From assembly GCA_022787425.1 (NCBI GenBank), contig JALFWB010000021.1, positions 1 through 64,000 on the forward strand: 64,000 nt of DNA, written 5' to 3'. Position 1 is the stretch's first letter; each line of letters opens with the position of its first letter. Below are positions 1-8,683 of this stretch, in pieces. Both the position numbers and the translations under genes were made by a program. This DNA is from Akkermansia sp. GTDB lineage: Bacteria > Verrucomicrobiota > Verrucomicrobiia > Verrucomicrobiales > Akkermansiaceae. A model generated the notes under the pieces. It was given only the letters and a program-made list of their open reading frames with translations. It was not told where the DNA came from and did not search any database.

Positions 1-83
1 AAATAGGCGTAAAATACTCCCATATTATGTTTCAAAGCGCACGAATAGCAACCTTTGTGTATATTCGTTCACTTCGTTGATAA

Positions 84-623
84 AATAAGGCCCTTTCGTG
101 GGATCAGGTCGTTTTTCGGAGACTTATTGGAAGTCCCCTTATCCTTGTTTTTGCCATATCCGGACTGTGGCATGGTGCTAACTGGAATTTTATCATCTGG
201 GGGACACTTGCGGGAGTTGCGATGGTGGTGCACCGCATTTGGATGAAACGCGGTCACCGAATGTGGGCACCCATGGGCTGGGCTTTGATGTTTACCTTCA
301 TGGTTTTTGTGTGGATGTTTTTCTACACTACCTCGAACGAACTCCTGTGGAAGAACCTGTTGTGCCTCTTCAATCCGGATTGCTACAGTTGGGAGGGTTT
401 CCTTTGGGGGAGCTTGTATGAGGCCCGTGCCTACGAATCGAGTGTTGCGTTTTTCTTCCTGATTCTGTCCTTTGTCGTTTTGCTGGTCGAATATCTTTCC
501 CTCCGTTACAAGCAGGATCCCTATTGCCTTTTTTTATCGGACATCGGCTGCTTTGTGATGGTTTTTATGCTGTACATAACGAATTACGGCGTGCATAACG
601 AGTTTATCTATTTTGCCTTCTGA
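84..623 (+). pseudogene. MBOAT-family O-acyltransferase, 3' fragment
   Basis: Membrane-bound O-acyltransferases (AlgI/DltB type) move acyl groups onto cell-surface polymers. The reading frame contains GLWHGANWNFIIWG, the family's histidine motif, followed by about four hydrophobic segments and a stop at 621-623. Upstream in the same frame are two consecutive stops (78-83), and the usual several hundred N-terminal residues are absent. A weak FVYIRSL-like stretch before the stops may be a decayed remnant of the YIPLGG region. The first ATG after the break is at 222. I infer a 5'-truncated or frameshifted gene. The next gene starts 4 nt downstream, as in acyltransferase/SGNH pairs. Confidence 0.6.
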
Positions 624-627
624 CGCC

Positions 628-1650
628 ATGCGACGATTGCTCATCATCATCATCAGTGCCTTGGTATGCGGAATGGCCTTCTCCCTGTATTACAAATACA
701 AAGTAGAGCCGGGACTTGTCTATTTTTGGCGTTGTGCTGATACTGCGGAGGAGTGGGGAAATGCCTTGCGGCAGGAACCTGAAGCATGTTATGTTTTCGG
801 TGGTGGTTCCGAGATCCGCGCCGGGGTAGACCCGGAGGTGATGCTGAAGGAGCAGGGGATCCGTTGCATCAGCATGGCTGTGGCGGCGGGTAACGGCAAT
901 GGGGCTAACGCGCGAATAGCCTTGGAGTACCTGCGCAGTGGAGATACAATGGTATTCAGCCTTATGCCCGGGTATGCCGGTACTTGGACTTCCGAAGGTA
1001 TTGTGTCAGCCTTCCATTTCTGTGGTTTCGGGATTTTTGATGAAGGCTTTGCCCCATTGACAGCGGATAACCTGCTTCAACTTGTCCGCCCTTCCATGGC
1101 GGTGATGTGTACTCACGCCGGGAAAAAACTTTTTCGCCCGGAGTTGAACTTCAAATATGAGAAGAATACCGTCATTCACCCCTCCGGTTGGATGGAGGTG
1201 TTGTGGGATGAGATGCAGCAGGTAAAGGAGTTGCATCCTTTTCAATACGAACGCCTGAATTCTCGCGTAAGTGAGGATAGCCTGCGTTTTTTTGCCCTGT
1301 TGAAGGATGAGTGCCGTCGGCGCGGTGCCGAGCTCGTTCTGATGTTCCCCGTCGCTTTGAGTCATGAGAGCATGCGTTGTATTGTTGCCCGTGATTTGCT
1401 GGATATTGTACGCGCGGGGTATCATGTGTTAAAAGATGAGCGGCTCGGGGCTTGGCCATACCCGGAGAAATTCGCGGATACCTCCCTGCACCTCAGCCCG
1501 GCGGCGGCTCGTGAGAACACCCTTCTTCTCGGGCAGATGCTGAAGGATCAGCAGTATTGGACGGTGGAGGAGCTGGTGGAGTACCTGCGCCGGAATGGGT
1601 GGAATGCCGATGGTACGCCGGTGGATTCAGGAGAGGGGAAGGAGAAGTGA
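628..1650 (+). CDS. SGNH-like (DltD/AlgX-type) envelope protein
   Basis: A 340-residue protein with one N-terminal membrane anchor (LLIIIISALVCGMAFSLYY). Residues about 57-67 (FGGGSEIRAGV) sit where SGNH-like partners of MBOAT acyltransferases carry G-x-S, and SLHLSPAAA near the C-terminus could supply the D/H-x-x-H part. It follows the MBOAT fragment by 4 nt, so the pair probably once acetylated a surface glycan. A TTG at 613 would overlap the upstream gene, so the ATG at 628 is preferred. The 3' end overlaps the convergent dusB by 24 bp. Family assignment is by motif and context only. Confidence 0.5.
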   Translation: MRRLLIIIISALVCGMAFSLYYKYKVEPGLVYFWRCADTAEEWGNALRQEPEACYVFGGGSEIRAGVDPEVMLKEQGIRCISMAVAAGNGNGANARIALEYLRSGDTMVFSLMPGYAGTWTSEGIVSAFHFCGFGIFDEGFAPLTADNLLQLVRPSMAVMCTHAGKKLFRPELNFKYEKNTVIHPSGWMEVLWDEMQQVKELHPFQYERLNSRVSEDSLRFFALLKDECRRRGAELVLMFPVALSHESMRCIVARDLLDIVRAGYHVLKDERLGAWPYPEKFADTSLHLSPAAARENTLLLGQMLKDQQYWTVEELVEYLRRNGWNADGTPVDSGEGKEK

Positions 1651-2595
1651 CTCCAGCTCGGCGTAGCAGCTGACTCTCGCTAACTGTGGCCGCAGGTGTT
1701 TGCTGCCGGGGATTCCTTTCGCGTAGGCCAGAAGTCGAGAACGCATGGTGCGCATGGTTACATCCTCTGCTCCGTAGTGTTCGCTTTCAATGGCCAGCCG
1801 AGCGTGGCGCAGGATGAACCGCACGCGCTCCGCCGCCGTGGGGGAGGGGGGCACAGTTCCTCGGCTCAGAAACTCCTTGGCTTCCCGGAAAATCCATGGT
1901 GCTGCCATAGCCGCTCGGCCGATCATGACTCCGGAAACAGCGGTGCTTTCCCTTGCTCGCTGAACATCTGCCGCGCAGCATATATCCCCATTGCCCACCA
2001 CGGGAATCCTCACGGCGCGCGCGCAGCGGTCGATGATTTCCCAATCCGCCCTTCCGCTGTACTGCTGCGAGCGTGTTCGCCCGTGAATCGTGATTGCCTG
2101 CACCCCTGCATCCTGCAGGCGCAGCACACACTCCGGGGCATTGATGTGCTCGGCGTCCCAGCCTATGCGTATTTTTGCCGTCACGGGGCACACCCCCTCC
2201 AGCCGCTTCACCGTCGCCTCTGCTATCTTCTGCAGCAGGGGCAGGTCCTTCAACAACGATGATCCGCCGTTCTTGCCGACAACCTTAGGCACCGGGCAGC
2301 CGGCGTTGATGTCAACAAAGTCCGGGTGTACGGCATCCGTGATGATGGCCGCTGCCTCCGCCATATGCTCCGCAACACCCCCGAACACTTGCACGCCCAC
2401 CGGCCGATGCCTCTCCTCTATCTGCACATAGCGCTGCGTGCGGTGCCACGCCTGTAACACACCCTCTGCGGAGACAAACTCCGTTATCATGACATCCGCT
2501 CCCTCCTCTTTGCACAGAGTGCGGAAAATCGGGTCGGTTACCCCGGCCATCGGGGCAAGAAAAAGGGGAAAACGATCCTGAAACCACGGAAGCAT
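1627..2595 (-). CDS. dusB: tRNA-dihydrouridine synthase
   Basis: An FMN-dependent reductase that makes dihydrouridine in the tRNA D-loop. The 322-residue protein begins LAPMAGVTDPIFRTL and carries DINAGCPVPKVV with the catalytic cysteine, ITIHGRTRSQQYSG, VVGNGDI and GVMIGRAAMAAPWIF (FMN phosphate binding), in normal Dus order and at normal length. The ATG at 2595 is chosen because the alternative ATG at 2604 lies inside the -10 box of a promoter at 2603-2631, which makes the message effectively leaderless. It is separated from rpsA by a terminator. Which Dus subfamily applies was not tested. Confidence 0.9.
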   Translation of the reverse strand: MLPWFQDRFPLFLAPMAGVTDPIFRTLCKEEGADVMITEFVSAEGVLQAWHRTQRYVQIEERHRPVGVQVFGGVAEHMAEAAAIITDAVHPDFVDINAGCPVPKVVGKNGGSSLLKDLPLLQKIAEATVKRLEGVCPVTAKIRIGWDAEHINAPECVLRLQDAGVQAITIHGRTRSQQYSGRADWEIIDRCARAVRIPVVGNGDICCAADVQRARESTAVSGVMIGRAAMAAPWIFREAKEFLSRGTVPPSPTAAERVRFILRHARLAIESEHYGAEDVTMRTMRSRLLAYAKGIPGSKHLRPQLARVSCYAELESLLLPLS

Positions 2596-2602
2596 GCGCC
2601 CC

Positions 2603-2631
2603 ATTGTAGCACAAGTGTGCCCACCGGGCAA
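2603..2631 (-). promoter_or_regulatory. sigma70-like promoter of dusB
   Basis: Read on the minus strand: TTGCCC (2631-2626), a 17-nt spacer, TACAAT (2608-2603), then 7 nt to the ATG at 2595. Transcription should start at or next to the start codon. Confidence 0.65.
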
Positions 2632-2634
2632 TAC

Positions 2635-2662
2635 AAAACCCACCCGGCGCGAACCGGGTGGG
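2635..2662 (-). terminator. intrinsic terminator after rpsA
   Basis: A perfect 9-bp stem CCCACCCGG/CCGGGTGGG with a 6-nt loop, followed on the minus strand by TTTTG. It lies 26 bp after the rpsA stop and just before the dusB promoter. Confidence 0.85.
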
Positions 2663-2688
2663 TGAAATATGCTTGCGCGCGGCAGGCT

Positions 2689-4371
2689 TTACTTGTCGGA
2701 CGGGCTCCACTCCTCGGCCTGCAGGGCAGCGAGGTTGAAGGCCTGCTCCAGACCCACCATATCGCCGGTGCGCACGGTCTCGAAGGCGGCCGTCTCGCGG
2801 CGCAGCTGCTCCGGATCGTAGTTGACGGCCTTGATGGAAAGCCCGATGCGGCGCTCCACCTTGTCCACCTTGATGACACGAGCCGTGATCTGGTCGCCCA
2901 CCTTGATGACGTCCTTCACGCGATCCACGTGCTCCTCGGAAAGCTGGGAGATGTGGATGAGACCATCGATGTCGCCGTCCAAGTTGACGAAGGCACCGAA
3001 GGAAGCGATCTTGGCCACCGTACCCTTGACGAGGTCGCCCACCTTGAAGAGGCTGTCGATGTTCTCCCAGGGATCCTGCTCCAGCTGCTTGATGCCGAGG
3101 GAGACGCGCTGGTTCTCCTTGTCGATGTTCAGCACGCGAGCCTCCACCACGTCACCCTTCTTGAGAACCTCGGACGGATGATTGATCTTGCGCGTCCAGC
3201 TCATGTCAGAGACGTGGATCATGCCGTCAATACCCTCCTCCAGGGCCACGAAGGCACCGTAGGGCGTAAGGTTACGCACAGCACCGGAGATGACGGTGCC
3301 GACCGGGAAGCGCTTCTCGATCGCGTCCCAGGGATTCTCGTCCAGCTGACGCACGCCGAGGGAAATCTTCTGCTCCTCCACGGAGATGTTGAGCACAACG
3401 GCCTCGATCTCCTGATCCAGAGAAAGCACATCGCTGGGGCGCGTAATGCGCTTGGTCCAAGAAAGCTCGGAGACGTGCACCAAGCCCTCCACGCCCTTCT
3501 CCAGCTCCACGAAGGCACCGTAAGCAAGCAGCTTGGTGACGCGACCCTTGACGGTGGAACCGATCGGGTACTTGTTCTCGATGTCGGCCCAGGGGTTGTC
3601 CGTAAGTTGCTTGAGACCGAGGGAAACACGCTCCTTCTCGCGATCCACCTCCAGAATGAGCACATCGATCTCCTGGCCCATGTGCAGCATCTCGGATGGG
3701 TGGTTCACACGGCCCCAGCTCATGTCGGTGATGTGCAGCAGGCCGTCCATGCCGGACAAATCCACGAAGGCACCGAAGTCGGTGATGTTCTTGACGATAC
3801 CCTTCACGCGGTCGCCGATCTTGACCGTCTCCAGGAAGCGCTGACGCTGCTCGCTGCGCTCGGCCTCGATGACCTCGCGGCGGGAAAGCACGATGTTCTT
3901 GCGCTCGTCGTTGACCTTGACGATCTTGAACTCGTAGATGTTGCCGACGAACTCGTTGAGATCCTTCGGCGGAATGATGTCCACCTGGGAGCCCGGAAGG
4001 AAGGCCTCCACGCCAACGTTGACCATCAGGCCACCCTTGACAACGCTCTTGACCTTACCTTTAACCAAACCGCCGTCCTTGTAGACAGCCACGATCTTGT
4101 CCCAGTTCTGCTTGTGAGCAGCCTTCTCTTTGGAAAGGACGACGAGACCCTCGTCGTTTTCAAGGCTCTCGAGGAGAACCTCGATTTGGTCGCCCACCTC
4201 GATCTCCTCGTCCTCAAACTCGGAAATCGGAATGACACCCTCGGACTTGTAGCCAATGTCAACGAGGACAACCTGGGGGCGAATCTCCAGGATGGTGCCG
4301 GTGACGATGTCACCCTTGCGGAAAGAAGGAAGCTTGGAGTTGATCAAGGCTTCCAGTTCAGATATACTCAT
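2689..4371 (-). CDS. rpsA: 30S ribosomal protein S1
   Basis: Binds mRNA and delivers it to the 30S subunit. The 560-residue protein has six S1 (OB-fold) domains: two divergent N-terminal repeats that bind the ribosome (DIVTGTILEI..., GLVKGKVKSV...), then four typical repeats with the F/YGAFV core and H(I/V)S/T segments. Length matches six-domain S1 of Gram-negatives. No Shine-Dalgarno precedes the ATG, in line with the rest of the window. Transcription probably starts about 90 nt upstream from the promoter at 4469-4497. A terminator follows. Confidence 0.97.
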   Translation of the reverse strand: MSISELEALINSKLPSFRKGDIVTGTILEIRPQVVLVDIGYKSEGVIPISEFEDEEIEVGDQIEVLLESLENDEGLVVLSKEKAAHKQNWDKIVAVYKDGGLVKGKVKSVVKGGLMVNVGVEAFLPGSQVDIIPPKDLNEFVGNIYEFKIVKVNDERKNIVLSRREVIEAERSEQRQRFLETVKIGDRVKGIVKNITDFGAFVDLSGMDGLLHITDMSWGRVNHPSEMLHMGQEIDVLILEVDREKERVSLGLKQLTDNPWADIENKYPIGSTVKGRVTKLLAYGAFVELEKGVEGLVHVSELSWTKRITRPSDVLSLDQEIEAVVLNISVEEQKISLGVRQLDENPWDAIEKRFPVGTVISGAVRNLTPYGAFVALEEGIDGMIHVSDMSWTRKINHPSEVLKKGDVVEARVLNIDKENQRVSLGIKQLEQDPWENIDSLFKVGDLVKGTVAKIASFGAFVNLDGDIDGLIHISQLSEEHVDRVKDVIKVGDQITARVIKVDKVERRIGLSIKAVNYDPEQLRRETAAFETVRTGDMVGLEQAFNLAALQAEEWSPSDK

Positions 4372-4468
4372 GATGATGTTTTAGGTTTAGATTTGCACCC
4401 ATCCTCTGGGCCCTTACCTCGGCAGTTATCAGGGCGCCTCGAGCTGCCGGGCGGATGAGTGGTGCGTT

Positions 4469-4497
4469 ATTTTACCGCATTGTGTGTCGTTTTGCAA
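4469..4497 (-). promoter_or_regulatory. promoter of rpsA
   Basis: On the minus strand: TTGCAA (4497-4492), 17 nt, TAAAAT (4474-4469). The implied leader is about 90 nt, much longer than at most promoters in this window, leaving room for S1 autoregulation (inference). Confidence 0.55.
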
Positions 4498-4626
4498 GCC
4501 TTTTTGTTGACATGAACGAAAAAAACTCCTCGTTCGTCTGCGTCTCGACGTCCTGTGTCGCATCGCACAGGGGGACTGATTCGATGGTTCGTATCAGTAT
4601 TTTCTCCGGCTGCGTCTGAAAAGAGC

Positions 4627-4655
4627 TTGCAGGTCGGTAGAAAAATTGGTATAGT
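4627..4655 (+). promoter_or_regulatory. promoter of the 4681 gene
   Basis: TTGCAG (4627-4632), 17-nt spacer, TATAGT (4650-4655), 25 nt before the ATG at 4681. Confidence 0.6.
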
Positions 4656-4680
4656 AGGCGGTGTACTTGAGACGAGACCG

Positions 4681-5169
4681 ATGATGAACCGAACCGGAAT
4701 AATGTTGATGATGGCTGCGGTGCCTGCCATGGTGGCTCCTGCAGCGGATGCCCCGATGGTGAGTTCCGCCCAAAACGCTGCGCAGCATCGCGTGGCCATC
4801 TACAAGGAGTTGGATGCCCTGTTGAGCGGCCCGAATGCGGCGCAGCAGGCCCCGATGCTTGCGGGGCAGATGCGTATGTACAATACTCGCATGAAGACCC
4901 TGCGGCAACTCTGCGCCAAGGTCCCCGCTGCGGAACAGAATGCTGCCTTGGCTGCCTTGCGCGCCTCTGACCCGAAGGCCGGGGCCGTGTTGGATTCCTT
5001 CCCGGGGAAGGTGGATGCTCTGATTGAGTCCGGCTGCTACGGCAATGCGGCACTCTTGGCTGCCATGAAGGAATTCCGTGACTCTATGGCCCCTGTTTCG
5101 TCCGGTGCTGCCCCTGCCAAGGCAGATAAGGAGACGAAGAATAAGAAAACCAAGAAGAAAAAGAAGTGA
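4681..5169 (+). CDS. Small secreted protein with lysine-rich tail, unknown function
   Basis: A 162-residue protein with a likely signal peptide (MMNRTGIMLMMAAVPAMVAPAADA), an alanine-rich, probably helical middle with two cysteines, and a tail made almost entirely of Lys, Thr and Asn (about the last 20 residues). It has its own promoter and stands alone between rpsA and secA. The basic tail could bind nucleic acid or acidic glycans, but nothing in the sequence decides this. I do not recognise the family. Confidence 0.6.
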   Translation: MMNRTGIMLMMAAVPAMVAPAADAPMVSSAQNAAQHRVAIYKELDALLSGPNAAQQAPMLAGQMRMYNTRMKTLRQLCAKVPAAEQNAALAALRASDPKAGAVLDSFPGKVDALIESGCYGNAALLAAMKEFRDSMAPVSSGAAPAKADKETKNKKTKKKKK

Positions 5170-5311
5170 GGACGCCTGCCGGATGCGGGCTTGTTGTGTC
5201 ATTCCCGGGCACTTTTTTGTCCTCGCACTTGCTTTTCTCCCCCCATGTGTGATACCATAGCCTCCGCCTCGCCGTATGCGTGGGGTGTCGGCTCATCTCA
5301 TTTTTACTATT

Positions 5312-8300
5312 ATGATTAAGTGGATTCTCAATAAGATCGTCGGTTCCAAGAACCAGCGCGAGGTCAAAAAGATTCGTCCTGTCGTCAAGAAAATTAACGA
5401 GATCGAGTCCTCTTGGGGGGATGTAGACCAAGAGTTCTTGGTGGCCAAAACCCGGGAGTGGCAGAAGTATCTGCACCGCTTTACGCCGATGGATATCCCC
5501 ACCCGGGGGTACATAGTAGAGGCGGATGCCGAGGAGCTGCAGCGCGTAGCCGGGATGCTGGGTGAGCGCTTTGAGGCCCTCAAGCCGGATTTCCCCAAAC
5601 TGCCCGCTGTGGAGCCCACGGTGGAGTCCATCGAGGCCGCCAAGGAGGCTTGGGCGGAGGTGGAGCCGCGCTTCGAGAAGCTGCGAGCGGCGTATCTGGA
5701 GTCCATCCTGCCGGAGGCCTTCGCCGTGGTGAAGCGCGGCGCGCGTCTGCTCTGCGGACAGGATGTGGATGTATGCGGCACGCCGATCGCTTGGAACATG
5801 GTGCACTTTGATGTGCAGCTTATCGGCGGCACGGCCTTGCACCGAGGCTTTATTGCAGAGATGGCCACGGGTGAGGGTAAGACCTTGGTGGCCACCCTGC
5901 CGGTGTACCTCAACGCCCTCACGGGCATGGGCGTGCACGTGGTGACGGTGAACGATTACCTGGCACGACGCGACTCGATGTGGATGGGTGCGCTCTTCAA
6001 GTTCCTCGGTCTGACGGTCGGTTGCATCCAGAGCATGATGCCCAGCGAGCAGCGCCGCCGCATGTACGCCTGCGATATTACCTACGGCACCAACTCCGAG
6101 TTCGGCTTCGATTACCTGCGCGACAACGGCATGGCTACCTCCCGCGAGGCCCAGGTGCAGCGCGGTCACTATTTCGCCATCATCGATGAGGTTGACTCCA
6201 TCCTGATCGACGAGGCACGCACGCCCCTCATCATTTCCGGGCCCGCTGTCATCACGCAGGAGCAGCAGTACGATACTCTCAAGCCCCTCATCGAGAAGGT
6301 GGTGCATGCCCAGGTTGACCTCTGCAACTCCCTCATGACGCGCGCCAACGAGGCCGCCGCTGCCGGTGATACGGACTTGGCGGGCCGCTGCCTCTTCAAG
6401 GTCAAGCTCGGCCAGCCCCGCAACCGCGCCTACATGCGCGCCATGCAGGATACCACCATGCGCCGCATTGTGGAGAAATACGAGCTGACGCTTTACCAGG
6501 ATCCGCGCAAGCTGGAGCTCTACAAGCTCAAGGAGGAGCTCTTCTTCTGCGTGGATGAGAAGACCCACGATGCCGAGCTGATGGAGAAGGGGCGCGAGAT
6601 CATCAGCCCCGGGGAGCCGGAGGCTTTCGTGTTGCCGGATGTGGGTACCGAGTTTGTCAACATTGACGAGAATCCCGCCCTCTCCGCCCGCGAACGCGAG
6701 GCCGCCAAGCAGGCTCTCCTGCGTCGCCGGGATGAGGTCGGTACGCGTCTGCACACCACCAGCCAGCTCCTCAAGGCCTACACCATTTACGAGAAGGATG
6801 TGGAGTATGTGGTGAAGGATGACAAGATTGTGATCATCGACCAGAACACGGGCCGCGAGATGCCCGGTCGCCGCTGGAGCGAGGGTCTGCACCAGGCCAT
6901 TGAGGCCAAGGAGGGCGTGGAGGTAGAGGCCGAGAACATGACCTACGCCACCATCACCATCCAGAATTACTTCCGCCTGTACACCCACCTGGCCGGTATG
7001 ACCGGTACGGCGGAGACGGAGGCGGCGGAGTTCCACGATATTTACAAGCTGGATGTGCTGCCCATCCCGACCAACCGTCCCTGCATCCGCAAGGACTTCA
7101 ACGACCTCATTTTCCGCAGCCGCCGTGAGAAGTACAACGCGGTGGTGGCAAAGATTGCGGAGCTGCATGCGGCCGGCCAGCCCGTGCTCATCGGTACGGC
7201 CAGTGTGGATGCCTCGGAGACGCTCTCCCGCATGCTCAAGATGCGCCGCGTGCCGCACCAGGTGCTCAACGCCAAGAACCACCAGCGGGAGGCCGAGATT
7301 ATCGCTTTGGCCGGTCAGAAGGGGGCCGTGACGGTGTCCACCAACATGGCGGGCCGCGGCACGGATATTAAGCTGGGCGAGGGTGTTCCGGAGCTGGGCG
7401 GTCTCTTTGTGCTGGGTACGGAGCGCTATGAGTCCCGCCGTATCGATCGCCAGCTGCGCGGCCGTTGCTCGCGCCAGGGCGACCCCGGTGCCTCGCAGTT
7501 CTTCCTGTCCTTTGAGGATGACCTGATGCGTAACTTCGGCGGTGCCGAGCGCATGACGAAGATGATGGACCGCTTCGGTATGCAGGACGGCGAGGCCGTG
7601 GAGAACAGCCTGATGAACCGCATCATCGAGGGCGCGCAGAAGAAGGTGGAGCAGCGCAACTACATTTGGCGCAAGCATGTGTTGGATTACGATGACGTGA
7701 TGAACCAGCAGCGCTTGATTGTGTATGCTATGCGTAACGAGGCTCTGCTTTGCGAGGACCCCCGCCGCATGATCTTGGAGTCACTGGAGAATGCCGCGCA
7801 GTTCAAGGCAGAGACCTGCCTGAATGAGGATGAGTTCGGCAATGTGCGTGCCCTCGACCTGCTGCAGTGGGTGAACAATACCTTCCCGACCGGTTGGAGC
7901 GAGGAGGACGCGAACTTTGCCTCCAAGACCCCGGCGGAGGCGGCGGAGTTCATCGTTACCAAGATCCGGGAGATGTACACCAAGAAAGTGGAGGGCGAGC
8001 GCGCCGACCGCGTGGACCAGATGGAGCGTTCCATCATCCTGCAGGCCATTGATAAGCTCTGGCAGCGCCACATCACAGACATGGATGCCCTGCGCGAGGG
8101 TGTGCGCCTGCGTGCCCAAGGCCAGCGTGACCCGCTGGTGGAGTATAAGCGCGAGGCCTACGAGATCTTCGAGCAGCTCATGCGCAACATCGACTTCGAG
8201 GTGCTCAACGGTCTCTTCCGCAGCACCACGAGCCTTTCCGCCTTCGAGGACTTCCTGGCGAGTCTGCCTGCCAGCAATGCCGAGGAGGAAGACAGCGATG

Positions 8301-8662
8301 TGACGGATATTCTCGGTAACGGGGATTTGCTCTCCGTGCTTCGTGAGCAGATGGAGCGCATCCAGCGTCAGCATGCTGCCGAGCCGGTGGAGCTGCCTGA
8401 CATCCCCGAGCCGGAGTCCGAGGAGCCGCAGGAGCTGCCGTTCGATCAGTCGGCCAGCGGTAGCTTGGCGGCGCCTCTCTCCAAGCCGGAGAAGAAGCTG
8501 GAGCTGCCGAAGCGCAAGCGCCGTTTCGTGAATATCAAGCGCGCCGAGGGCGGGGATATCACCATGTCTGCCCCCGTTGCGTCGGAGGCCGTGGAGGGCG
8601 AGACGCTCGGTTCCGTGGATTCCGGCAGCATGACGGATGCGCTGAACGGCAAACCGGAGTAA
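5312..8662 (+). CDS. secA: Protein translocase ATPase SecA
   Basis: The motor that pushes preproteins through SecYEG. Of 1116 residues, Walker A is MATGEGKT (about 182-189), Walker B region DEVDSILIDEARTPLIISG (about 290) and the second-motor motif AGRGTDI (about 678). Walker A sits some 80 residues later than in E. coli because of an acidic helical insert near residues 65-130, and there is another insert inside motor 1. The C-terminal tail lacks the CxCxSGx(n)CH zinc motif that binds SecB and ends in a basic KRKRRFVNIKR stretch plus an acidic tail. The ATG at 5312 gives the usual amphipathic SecA N-terminus; the in-frame ATG at 5276 does not. Confidence 0.97.
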   Translation: MIKWILNKIVGSKNQREVKKIRPVVKKINEIESSWGDVDQEFLVAKTREWQKYLHRFTPMDIPTRGYIVEADAEELQRVAGMLGERFEALKPDFPKLPAVEPTVESIEAAKEAWAEVEPRFEKLRAAYLESILPEAFAVVKRGARLLCGQDVDVCGTPIAWNMVHFDVQLIGGTALHRGFIAEMATGEGKTLVATLPVYLNALTGMGVHVVTVNDYLARRDSMWMGALFKFLGLTVGCIQSMMPSEQRRRMYACDITYGTNSEFGFDYLRDNGMATSREAQVQRGHYFAIIDEVDSILIDEARTPLIISGPAVITQEQQYDTLKPLIEKVVHAQVDLCNSLMTRANEAAAAGDTDLAGRCLFKVKLGQPRNRAYMRAMQDTTMRRIVEKYELTLYQDPRKLELYKLKEELFFCVDEKTHDAELMEKGREIISPGEPEAFVLPDVGTEFVNIDENPALSAREREAAKQALLRRRDEVGTRLHTTSQLLKAYTIYEKDVEYVVKDDKIVIIDQNTGREMPGRRWSEGLHQAIEAKEGVEVEAENMTYATITIQNYFRLYTHLAGMTGTAETEAAEFHDIYKLDVLPIPTNRPCIRKDFNDLIFRSRREKYNAVVAKIAELHAAGQPVLIGTASVDASETLSRMLKMRRVPHQVLNAKNHQREAEIIALAGQKGAVTVSTNMAGRGTDIKLGEGVPELGGLFVLGTERYESRRIDRQLRGRCSRQGDPGASQFFLSFEDDLMRNFGGAERMTKMMDRFGMQDGEAVENSLMNRIIEGAQKKVEQRNYIWRKHVLDYDDVMNQQRLIVYAMRNEALLCEDPRRMILESLENAAQFKAETCLNEDEFGNVRALDLLQWVNNTFPTGWSEEDANFASKTPAEAAEFIVTKIREMYTKKVEGERADRVDQMERSIILQAIDKLWQRHITDMDALREGVRLRAQGQRDPLVEYKREAYEIFEQLMRNIDFEVLNGLFRSTTSLSAFEDFLASLPASNAEEEDSDVTDILGNGDLLSVLREQMERIQRQHAAEPVELPDIPEPESEEPQELPFDQSASGSLAAPLSKPEKKLELPKRKRRFVNIKRAEGGDITMSAPVASEAVEGETLGSVDSGSMTDALNGKPE

Positions 8663-8683
8663 TCCCAGCCCACCTCACCGCTC

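Noticed and set aside
2617..4458. Long plus-strand reading frame opposite rpsA (613 codons)
   Set aside because: Mirror of the six S1 repeats; composition is repetitive and matches no protein family.
5084..7678. Long minus-strand reading frame opposite secA (864 codons)
   Set aside because: It is antisense to the conserved SecA frame and has low-complexity His/Leu/Ala-rich content produced by GC-rich codon bias; no domain is seen.
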